NCBI GenBank assembly: GCA_949296785.1
Contig: CASFRQ010000193.1
Span: 1 to 5,024 of the forward strand
DNA from: an uncultured Alphaproteobacteria bacterium
GTDB lineage: Bacteria; Pseudomonadota; Alphaproteobacteria; CASFRQ01; SAAU01
Length of the DNA stretch: 5,024 nt
Direction: 5' to 3'
The notes under the pieces are model-generated. The model was given only the letters and a program-made list of their open reading frames with translations. It made no database searches and was not told the DNA's origin. Below, in pieces: positions 1 to 4,882 of the stretch (position 1 is its first letter; each line of letters begins with the position of its first letter). The position numbers were made by a program, and so were the translations under genes.

Positions 1-49
1 AAGAAAGGAAAATCTTGCTTCCATCCGTTCGTATTCCTATGATTTCCAA
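1..49 (-). CDS. N-terminal fragment of a divergent gene of unknown function
   Basis: A minus-strand frame starts at TTG (49-47) and stays open to the window edge, giving 16 residues, MEIIGIRTDGSKIFLS. The start is chosen because a GAGGAG Shine-Dalgarno sequence (62-57) sits exactly 7 bases upstream, which is close to ideal. A promoter-like pair lies further upstream. An ATG at 24-22 opens another frame, but the purines before it are poorer. In many alphaproteobacteria uvrA lies next to ssb; this N-terminus does not resemble the usual UvrA start, so I do not assign it. The fragment is too short to identify. If it is real, it is transcribed divergently from ssb and the two share the 50-192 control region. 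Confidence 0.42.
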   Translation of the reverse strand, partial: MEIIGIRTDGSKIFLS

Positions 50-56
50 ATAAAAT

Positions 57-62
57 CTCCTC
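57..62 (-). promoter_or_regulatory. Shine-Dalgarno site for the divergent left-edge gene
   Basis: The minus strand reads GAGGAG at 62-57, a strong match to the 16S rRNA anti-Shine-Dalgarno sequence. It stands 7 bases before a TTG codon. This site is the main reason to call a gene at the left edge and to prefer the TTG start over the downstream ATG. Confidence 0.45.
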
Positions 63-93
63 TTTTTTAACATGTTTTTTTCAAGGCAGGATT

Positions 94-122
94 TTTATGA
101 AAAAAAGCAGATAAAAAAGCAA
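94..122 (-). promoter_or_regulatory. Possible sigma-70-type promoter for the divergent gene
   Basis: On the minus strand TTGCTT (122-117) and CATAAA (99-94) are separated by exactly 17 bases. They would place transcription initiation near 87, about 38 bases before the proposed TTG start. The surrounding DNA is so AT-rich that chance matches are common, so this is a tentative call. A-tracts at 100-106, 113-118 and 121-127 overlap it and could bend the DNA. Confidence 0.28.
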
Positions 123-151
123 AAAAAGCTTCCATTTTCCGCGTAAATGGA
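108..151 (-). terminator. Hairpin with T-rich tail, minus-strand terminator-like
   Basis: TCCATTT (131-137) and AAATGGA (145-151) form a perfect 7-bp stem with a 7-base loop. Read on the minus strand, the stem is followed by AGC and then long T runs (127-121, 118-113), as in an intrinsic terminator. It would stop antisense transcription leaving ssb leftwards before it reaches the divergent gene. No minus-strand gene lies upstream, so it could instead be an operator-type dyad. Confidence 0.3.
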
Positions 152-156
152 GTATG

Positions 157-180
157 TTGATAAAGTTAATAATTTATCAA
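157..180. promoter_or_regulatory. Perfect inverted repeat upstream of ssb, possible operator
   Basis: TTGATAAA (157-164) and TTTATCAA (173-180) are perfect reverse complements separated by 8 bases, so the half-site centres lie 16 bp apart, about one and a half helical turns. The right arm ends 12 bases before the ssb start codon. A bound protein would block initiation or elongation into ssb. The spacing does not fit an FNR box (TTGAT-N4-ATCAA) and the sequence does not fit the alphaproteobacterial LexA pattern GTTC-N7-GTTC. The TTGATA at 157-162 could also be a -35 element, but no good -10 lies at the right distance. Confidence 0.4.
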
Positions 181-192
181 TGGATGTAAAAA

Positions 193-648
193 ATGGCAGG
201 TAGTGTAAATAAGGTCGTTCTGCTTGGCAACCTGGGAAAAGACCCTGAGGTGCGCAATACAACGACCGGACAGAAAATAGCAAATTTATCAATCGCAACT
301 TCGGACACTTGGAAGGATAAAACAGGCGTCAAACAGGAAAGAACAGAATGGCACCGCGTCGTTATCTTTAATAATGCTTTGGCCGAACTGGCAGAAAAAT
401 ATTTAAGAAAAGGGTCTAAAGTTTATGTGGAAGGACAGCTTCAAACCCGCAAATGGACGGATCAGAATGGACAGGATCGTTATACGACCGAAATTGTTTT
501 AAGCAATTTTAGGGGTGAGATGGTTCTTTTGGATTCACGCCAATCTTCCGACGGTATATCTTTTGATGCACCAGCGCAAAATAATGGCTGGGATTCACAG
601 GAAATGTCTTCCTCCAGTGGAGGATTTGATGATGAAATTCCCTTTTAA
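193..648 (+). CDS. ssb: Single-stranded DNA-binding protein SSB
   Basis: SSB coats single-stranded DNA during replication, recombination and repair, and recruits partner enzymes through its C-terminal tip. The 151-residue product has the family's OB-fold over residues 1-112: the VNKVVLLGNLGKDPEVR start, TEWHRVVIF, and the YLRKGSKVYVEGQLQTRKW and DRYTTEIV segments. Aromatic residues used for DNA stacking in the E. coli protein are present (W40, W53, F59, W88). A short linker rich in Ser, Gly and Asn leads to the acidic tip DDEIPF, which matches the DDDIPF partner-docking motif. The length is slightly below the roughly 178 residues of E. coli SSB because the linker is short. The start ATG is well supported by homology, but its Shine-Dalgarno sequence is weak (GGA at 182-184). 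An ATG directly followed by TAA (184-189) lies just upstream. Cytoplasmic; likely a homotetramer by family. Confidence 0.97.
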   Translation: MAGSVNKVVLLGNLGKDPEVRNTTTGQKIANLSIATSDTWKDKTGVKQERTEWHRVVIFNNALAELAEKYLRKGSKVYVEGQLQTRKWTDQNGQDRYTTEIVLSNFRGEMVLLDSRQSSDGISFDAPAQNNGWDSQEMSSSSGGFDDEIPF

Positions 649-672
649 CAGGGGATTATTTTTCATAAAGAC

Positions 673-707
673 GGCGGAGGTTGTGTTCTCCGCCTGCCTG
701 GTTGTTT
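673..707 (+). terminator. GC-rich hairpin after ssb, probable weak terminator
   Basis: GGCGGAG (673-679) and CTCCGCC (688-694) form a perfect 7-bp GC-rich stem with an 8-base loop, 25 bases after the ssb stop codon. The following tract (TGCCTGGTTGTTT) is T-rich but interrupted by G and C, so termination may be incomplete and some transcripts may continue into gyrA. Confidence 0.45.
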
Positions 708-732
708 GAAAAATGTTTTTCCCGGGTTTAAT
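706..732 (+). promoter_or_regulatory. Possible gyrA promoter
   Basis: TTGAAA (706-711) resembles a -35 element and TTTAAT (727-732) matches 5 of 6 bases of the -10 consensus. The 15-base spacer is shorter than the preferred 17. The position, after the ssb hairpin and about 40 bases before the gyrA start, is sensible. The CCCGGG (721-726) and CCGCGG (735-740) palindromes nearby have no assigned role. Confidence 0.25.
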
Positions 733-762
733 GACCGCGGTGAAAGTTTTAATTAAAAAAAT

Positions 763-770
763 AGGTGATC
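763..770 (+). promoter_or_regulatory. Extended Shine-Dalgarno site of gyrA
   Basis: AGGTGATC is fully complementary to the GATCACCT stretch near the 3' end of bacterial 16S rRNA, an 8-base match shifted towards the 3' side of the usual AGGAGG core. It ends one base before the GTG start, and the AGG itself is 6 bases away. It decides the start, because an in-frame TGA (766-768) lies just upstream and the next in-frame ATG is only at residue 33, within the conserved N-terminal region. Confidence 0.6.
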
Positions 771-771
771 T

Positions 772-3672
772 GTGACTGATACAAATAATCAAAATTCTCT
801 AGAGACCGCGCCGGAATCTCAAACGGTTGAAACAAACCGAGCTGTGCAGGTTTCTATTGAAGAGGAAATGAGACGTTCATACCTTGATTATGCGATGAGC
901 GTGATTGTTTCCAGAGCTCTCCCGGATGTCAGAGATGGGTTAAAACCTGTGCACCGCCGTATTTTATACTCCATGTATGAAAACGGATACGAATACAGCA
1001 AGCCTTTCCGTAAATGTGCCCGTATCGTCGGTGATGTGATGGGTAAATATCACCCGCACGGTGACAGTTCCATTTATGAAGCTTTGGTGCGTATGGCGCA
1101 GGATTTCTCCATGCGCGTGCCTTTAATCGCGCCACAGGGCAATTTCGGCTCCATGGACGGAGATAAAGCGGCGGCTATGCGTTATACGGAGGCTAAGCTG
1201 GCGCAGACTTCTTCCTATTTGTTGGAAGATATTGAAAAGAATACGATAGATTTTCGTCCGAACTATGATGAAACAACAAAGGAACCGGAGGTATTACCGG
1301 CTCGCTTCCCCAATCTTTTGGTCAACGGTTCCGGCGGTATCGCGGTCGGTATGGCGACGAACATCCCTCCCCATAACTTGGGCGAGGTTATTTCCGCCTG
1401 TATTGCGACGATTGACAATCCCGACATTACGATTGAAGAACTGCTTCAGATTGTGCCGGGGCCGGATTTCCCGACAGGCGGCATCATCATGGGGCATGGC
1501 GGGTGCCGCGCGGCTGCTTTAACGGGCAGGGGATCTATTATTTTACGCGGTCGGACGCATTTTGAGGAGCTTCACAAGGATAAAACGGCGATTGTCGTTA
1601 CGGAAATTCCGTACCAGGTGAATAAAGCCGAAATGATTAAGCGGATTGCCGAATTGGTGAAAAGCAAAACGATTGAAGGCATTTCCGACTTGAGGGACGA
1701 GTCTGACCGTCACGGCGTCCGCGTGGTGATTGAGCTGAAAAAAGACGCTCATCCGGATGTCGTTTTGAATTTATTGTTTAAGAATACGGCTTTGCAGTCC
1801 AGTTTCGGCGTTAATACCGTAGCTTTAAGCAGAGGCCGCCCGCAAACATTAAATTTAAAGCAAATTCTTCAGGCGTTTATTTCCTTTAGGGAAGAGGTTA
1901 TTCGCCGCCGCACGGTTTTTGAACTGAACAAAGCGCGCAACAGAGCTCATGTATTGGTCGGTTTGGCGATTGCCGTCGCCAATATTGACGAAGTTATTGA
2001 GCTTATCCGCAACGCGCCGGATCCTTCCGTTGCGAAAGAGCAACTGATGTCCAGGCATTGGGACGCTTCGGATGTGGAGCCGATTATCCGTTTGATTGAC
2101 GAACCTGACCATGTGATTGAGGATGGAAAATATTACTTATCCGAAACCCAGGCCAAAGCCATTCTGGATTTGAAGTTACAACGTTTAACCGGTTTGGAAA
2201 GGGATAAAATCCATCAAGAAGTCAATGAGTTAAGCGGTATTATTAAAGAACTTCTTTCAATTCTTGCTTCCCGGGAAAAGCTGTACGGCATTATGCGGGA
2301 TGAATTTGTGGCTTTGAAGGATCAGTTTAAATCCGAACGCAAAACGACGATTGAAGACGCGGAATTTGAACAGGATATTGAGGATTTAATCCAACGCGAA
2401 GATATGGTGGTGACGGTGACGGCCTCCGGTTATATCAAACGGGTGGCTTTATCCACTTATCGGGCGCAACACAGGGGCGGTAAAGGCCGTTCCGGCATGT
2501 CCACTCGTTCCGAGGACGAAGTGACGAATTTGTTCGTGGCTTCCACGCACACGCCGCTTTTGTTCTTCTCTTCCAAAGGCAAAGTTTATAAGATGAAGAC
2601 TTACAAGTTACCGGAAGGAACGCCGCAATCTCTCGGAAAGGCTCTGGTGAACCTATTGCCTGTGGAGCAGGGGGAAACGATTACCGCTTTGTTGAAGCTG
2701 CCTGAAAACGCGGCGGAGTGCGAAGGGCAGAGCGTTATGTTTGCCACGATGTCCGGCAATGTGCGTCGCAACCGGTTGGAAGATTTCATCAATGTCCAAT
2801 CCAACGGAAAAATTGCGATGAAGCTGGACGAAGGGGATTCCTTGATTGATGTACGCATCTGTAACGAAACGCAAGATATCCTGTTATCCGCGGCGGGTGG
2901 TAAATGCGTTCGTTTCCCGGTTTCGGACGTTCGTATTTTTGAAAGCAGAGCGTCTACCGGCGTGCGCGGCATGAGGTTGGCCGACGGGGACAAAGTCATT
3001 TCCATGTCTGTTTTGGAACATGTTAAAGCGGAAACGGAAAAAAGAGATATTTATCTGAAAGCGGCTGTGGCAAAGAGAAGAGCTTTGAACGCCGCTGCCG
3101 GAGAGGTTTCCGACGAGGAAATGATGGAAAATGTGGACGCCGCGTCTTTGGAAGCTTTACCGGCTGAAGAGTTTGCCAAAATGGCCGCCGAAGAACAGTT
3201 CATTTTGACGGTAACCGACATCGGACTTGGCAAGAGGTCTTCCGCTTATGAATATCGCATCACTTCCAGAGGCGGTTCCGGTATTACGAATATAGATACG
3301 ACCAGAAGAAATTCTAAAGTCGTTGCCTCCCTGCCGGTGATTGACACGGCGCACTTGATGATGGTAACGGACAAAGGGAAACTTATCCGCATGCCGGTCA
3401 ATCAAATTAAAATCGCGGGAAGAAATACTCTCGGCGTTATTTTGTTCCGCCTGGAGGAGGATGAAAAAGTCGTTTCCGTCACTTGTATTGATGAATATGA
3501 CGATGAGACGGAGGAGAATGATTCTCCTGACGAAAAAGAAGGGGAAATTTCATCAACCGCCCTGCCGACGCCGAAGGAACAGGAAAAGGAAATTGACGCC
3601 GCTTTGGCGGAAAAGACCGTTTCTGAAGTCATAGAGGATGAGGCGGAGTCCTCCGACCATTTGGAAAATTAA
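772..3672 (+). CDS. gyrA: DNA gyrase subunit A
   Basis: GyrA is the DNA-cleaving and rejoining subunit of the A2B2 gyrase, which puts negative supercoils into DNA using ATP bound by GyrB. The winged-helix and tower region covers about residues 27-535. Tyr138, in AAAMRYTEAKL, is the active-site tyrosine (E. coli Y122), preceded by Arg137. The quinolone region reads HPHGDSSIYEALVRMAQ, with Ser99 and Glu103 at E. coli positions 83 and 87. The motif GSGGIAVGMATNIPPHN is at 186-202 and an exit-gate helical segment near 476-515. The C-terminal DNA-wrapping beta-pinwheel (about 543-905) contains the GyrA box QHRGGKG at 566-572, which argues for GyrA rather than ParC. At 966 residues it is longer than E. 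coli GyrA (875), because of a helical insertion at about 752-808 and an acidic tail at 907-966 (24 Asp/Glu in 60). The start is GTG. No frameshift or missing catalytic residue is visible. Confidence 0.98.
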   Translation: MTDTNNQNSLETAPESQTVETNRAVQVSIEEEMRRSYLDYAMSVIVSRALPDVRDGLKPVHRRILYSMYENGYEYSKPFRKCARIVGDVMGKYHPHGDSSIYEALVRMAQDFSMRVPLIAPQGNFGSMDGDKAAAMRYTEAKLAQTSSYLLEDIEKNTIDFRPNYDETTKEPEVLPARFPNLLVNGSGGIAVGMATNIPPHNLGEVISACIATIDNPDITIEELLQIVPGPDFPTGGIIMGHGGCRAAALTGRGSIILRGRTHFEELHKDKTAIVVTEIPYQVNKAEMIKRIAELVKSKTIEGISDLRDESDRHGVRVVIELKKDAHPDVVLNLLFKNTALQSSFGVNTVALSRGRPQTLNLKQILQAFISFREEVIRRRTVFELNKARNRAHVLVGLAIAVANIDEVIELIRNAPDPSVAKEQLMSRHWDASDVEPIIRLIDEPDHVIEDGKYYLSETQAKAILDLKLQRLTGLERDKIHQEVNELSGIIKELLSILASREKLYGIMRDEFVALKDQFKSERKTTIEDAEFEQDIEDLIQREDMVVTVTASGYIKRVALSTYRAQHRGGKGRSGMSTRSEDEVTNLFVASTHTPLLFFSSKGKVYKMKTYKLPEGTPQSLGKALVNLLPVEQGETITALLKLPENAAECEGQSVMFATMSGNVRRNRLEDFINVQSNGKIAMKLDEGDSLIDVRICNETQDILLSAAGGKCVRFPVSDVRIFESRASTGVRGMRLADGDKVISMSVLEHVKAETEKRDIYLKAAVAKRRALNAAAGEVSDEEMMENVDAASLEALPAEEFAKMAAEEQFILTVTDIGLGKRSSAYEYRITSRGGSGITNIDTTRRNSKVVASLPVIDTAHLMMVTDKGKLIRMPVNQIKIAGRNTLGVILFRLEEDEKVVSVTCIDEYDDETEENDSPDEKEGEISSTALPTPKEQEKEIDAALAEKTVSEVIEDEAESSDHLEN

Positions 3673-3676
3673 GGAG
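3670..3676 (+). promoter_or_regulatory. ppiA Shine-Dalgarno overlapping the gyrA stop codon
   Basis: TAAGGAG contains the gyrA stop codon TAA (3670-3672) and a strong Shine-Dalgarno sequence, 7 bases before the ppiA ATG. Ribosomes terminating on gyrA are placed on the start site of ppiA, which suggests translational coupling and co-transcription. Confidence 0.75.
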
Positions 3677-3683
3677 TTAAGAA

Positions 3684-4283
3684 ATGAAAAATTTATTTAG
3701 ATATTTAGCTGTTTTATTGGTGTTATTCTCAGTGAAAGGAAAGGCGCAGGAAATGCAAAACGATTTGGAAAACACATTGTATATGGATTTGGATTACGGG
3801 CGTGTTGTGATTAAATTGTTACCGGATGTGGCGCCCAACCATGTCGCAAGAATAAAAGAATTGACTCGCAAAGGGTTTTATGACGGGGTTAAGTTTCATC
3901 GGGTTATTGACGGCTTTATGGCTCAGACAGGAGACCCGACAGGAACGGGAATGGGTGGTTCCGGTAAAAAATTAAAGGCGGAATTTAATAATGTTTCCCA
4001 TCAAAGAGGAACGGTTTCCATGGCCAGAGCTCAGGATATCAACAGTGCGGACAGTCAGTTTTTTATCTGCTACGGGGACGAATCTTTCCTTGACGGACAA
4101 TACACTGTTTTCGGCCAGGTGGTTGAAGGCATGGAATATGTGGATATGATTAAGAAAGGGGCTAAAGAAGCGAACGGTGTCGTTACAAATCCGGATAAAA
4201 TTGTCAGGATGCAAGTAGCGGCCGATGCTGATGAAGAAACGGAAGCGGAGGAAAATTCCGCTTCGGCCACCGAAGTTCAGTAA
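3684..4283 (+). CDS. ppiA: Secreted cyclophilin-type peptidyl-prolyl cis-trans isomerase
   Basis: Cyclophilins speed up cis-trans isomerisation of bonds before proline and so help proteins fold. The 199-residue product begins with a typical signal peptide: MKNLFR, a hydrophobic core (residues 7-17) and a probable signal peptidase I site after Ala21 (GKA-QE). It should therefore act in the periplasm. The cyclophilin domain spans about 30-178. The FHRVIDGFMAQTGDP motif supplies Arg73, Phe78 and Gln81 (human CypA R55, F60, Q63); SQFFI (124-128) and FLDGQYTVFGQVVEGM (135-150) follow. Phe135 replaces the CypA tryptophan 121, a common bacterial change linked with weak cyclosporin binding. An acidic tail (about 181-199) ends the protein. 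It lies 11 bases after gyrA and is followed by a strong terminator, so it is the last gene of the unit. The ppiA name rests on the signal peptide; a lipid anchor is unlikely because no lipobox cysteine is present. Confidence 0.93.
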   Translation: MKNLFRYLAVLLVLFSVKGKAQEMQNDLENTLYMDLDYGRVVIKLLPDVAPNHVARIKELTRKGFYDGVKFHRVIDGFMAQTGDPTGTGMGGSGKKLKAEFNNVSHQRGTVSMARAQDINSADSQFFICYGDESFLDGQYTVFGQVVEGMEYVDMIKKGAKEANGVVTNPDKIVRMQVAADADEETEAEENSASATEVQ

Positions 4284-4312
4284 ATTATCAAAAAATATTT
4301 GATTTTTTATCC

Positions 4313-4348
4313 AAGCCCTTCTTTCAAAAGAGGGGCTTTTATTATTTT
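4313..4348 (+). terminator. Intrinsic terminator of the gyrA-ppiA unit
   Basis: An 11-bp stem pairs 4313-4323 with 4328-4338, with one G-T wobble, around a TCAA loop, and is followed by TTATTATTTT. It begins 30 bases after the ppiA stop codon. The minus-strand side lacks a T run next to the stem, so it works in one direction only. Confidence 0.9.
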
Positions 4349-4477
4349 GAAACTTATGTGTAAAATATTTTTTTCAACGATTATATTATTAAAATTTATG
4401 TAATCCAATTCTTTTAAATTTAATGAGGGGGGAGAAGGTGATTTTTTTCTAAGCTATCTCTGGCGTTAAAGACTTTT

Positions 4478-4507
4478 TTATCCTAAGTGTCAATTATAAA
4501 AGGATAA
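4478..4507. repeat. 7-bp inverted repeat
   Basis: TTATCCT (4478-4484) and AGGATAA (4501-4507) are perfect reverse complements separated by 16 bases. A consensus-perfect TTGACA lies between them on the minus strand (4492-4487), with TTTAAC 17 bases further on (4469-4464). Together they could form a minus-strand promoter covered by an operator, but no gene follows on that strand before the ppiA terminator. No T run follows either arm, so it is not a terminator. Confidence 0.3.
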
Positions 4508-4518
4508 CGGTTACTTAA

Positions 4519-4579
4519 GCAACCAATGTACCATCAACAGCCCTCCGATTTCCTGGGAAACAAGTGCTGGCAGGTTCGC
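4519..4579. other. Imperfect long hairpin in a GC-richer island
   Basis: Three nested pairings share one axis: GCAACC (4519-4524) with GGTTCGC (4573-4579, one bulged base), CAGC (4538-4541) with GCTG (4566-4569), and TTTC (4549-4552) with GAAA (4557-4560). The sequence around it is far more AT-rich. This could be part of a structured RNA on either strand. On the minus strand GGTGCGAACC can also form a small stem with a GCGA tetraloop. I recognise no RNA family. Confidence 0.25.
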
Positions 4580-4609
4580 ACCAAAGAAGAGGCAGTTAGT
4601 TCAGAATAA
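4526..4609 (+). CDS. Doubtful 27-residue open reading frame
   Basis: An ATG opens 27 codons ending in TAA, with a balanced composition (MYHQQPSDFLGNKCWQ at the start) unlike the lysine- and isoleucine-rich translations of the surrounding AT-rich DNA. The frame is open from 4508, and after the TAA it stays open again to 4748. There is no convincing Shine-Dalgarno sequence or alternative start. It may be a tiny protein, a decayed gene fragment interrupted by a stop, or chance within a structured element. No family is recognised. Confidence 0.15.
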   Translation: MYHQQPSDFLGNKCWQVRTKEEAVSSE

Positions 4610-4716
4610 CGGTTTTATCACATTAAACCTTATAAAAAATGGAGCAGTAAAGCTTCATGCCATCACAATATGAAGATTAGAGAAAATAAAACAAGTAAAG
4701 AAAAAATTTTAATCAG

Positions 4717-4742
4717 AAAAAACTCCGCCGAGGCGGGCGGAG
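4717..4742 (-). terminator. Intrinsic terminator of the minus-strand RNA
   Basis: On the minus strand CTCCGCC (4742-4736) pairs with GGCGGAG (4729-4723) around a 6-base loop. Two bases of the A/T tract touch the stem and six T in a row follow (4722-4717). The stem is GC-only except for one pair, and the T run is absent on the + side, so direction is clear. Confidence 0.7.
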
Positions 4743-4882
4743 AGTAGTGATCTGTCATTATAAGCAGCTTGACTTATTTGGCATAGGTAATCCCTATACT
4801 TTATTCGTCAATCTCCGCCCATAAACGGACGGCTTATAATGAGCAGGTTACTACGCCTGGATGTTGGATTTCTCCCAACATC
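4717..4882 (-). ncRNA. Candidate structured small RNA of about 165 nt, unassigned
   Basis: On the minus strand a compact fold is visible. A 5' hairpin pairs 4882-4875 with 4867-4860 (8 bp, 7-base loop). A long closing stem pairs 4854-4832 with 4765-4744, about 20 bp with two A-C mismatches and one bulge. Inside it lie a CCGTCC/GGGCGG hairpin (4832-4815, one G-U pair) and a TTGAC/GTCAA stem (4811-4807 with 4773-4769) that encloses a TAGG/CCTA-type hairpin (4798-4782). The 3' end is an intrinsic terminator. A promoter-like pair lies upstream, placing the start near 4882. No open reading frame follows on the minus strand, so a free-standing RNA is more likely than a leader. The size would fit 6S RNA but the many-branched shape does not fit well, and tmRNA, SRP RNA and RNase P motifs are absent. 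The fold was made by hand, without energy calculation. Confidence 0.5.

Larger units (their letters stand above)
4349..4716. other. Intergenic region without a recognisable gene
   Basis: The first part (4349-4425) is extremely AT-rich and shows nothing definite. A purine block, GAGGGGGGAGAAGG (4425-4438), resembles a strong ribosome binding site but is followed only by GTG and three codons before a stop. The segment 4478-4609 is clearly richer in GC than its flanks and holds inverted repeats and a short open frame, listed separately. The segment 4625-4716 is again AT-rich, with one small dyad, CTTCAT/ATGAAG (4653-4675). I see no tRNA, mobile-element end or CRISPR repeat here. Confidence 0.6.

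Noticed and set aside
166..180. TTAA-N7-TCAA as a CtrA binding site
   Set aside because: It deviates from TTAA-N7-TTAA, and such matches are frequent in AT-rich DNA; the inverted repeat explains the same bases better.
1066..1080. Glu103 at the E. coli GyrA position 87 as a quinolone-resistance change
   Set aside because: Ser99 is intact and Glu is the natural residue at this position in many bacteria, such as Bacillus and Staphylococcus, so it cannot be read as resistance.
2601..3005. 134-codon open frame on the minus strand inside gyrA
   Set aside because: It is entirely antisense to a well-conserved gyrA segment and its translation resembles no known protein; it is a shadow of the coding strand.
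4423..4452. Nine-codon open frame over the purine block
   Set aside because: The ATG has no ribosome binding site, and the alternative GTG start gives only four codons.
4571..4586. GGTTCGCACC as a possible tRNA T-arm
   Set aside because: The flanking bases do not form a 5-bp T stem and no anticodon arm, D arm or acceptor stem is present.
4769..4800. TTGACT and TATACT on the + strand as a promoter
   Set aside because: The spacer is 20 bases, too long, and the bases are accounted for by the minus-strand RNA fold.
4836..4860. Resemblance of the minus-strand TAGTAACCTGCT stretch to the region after the tmRNA tag stop codon
   Set aside because: The frame before it encodes no ANDN-like tag, and there is no tRNA-like end with a GGTTCGAATCC arm. 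The match is short and likely chance.
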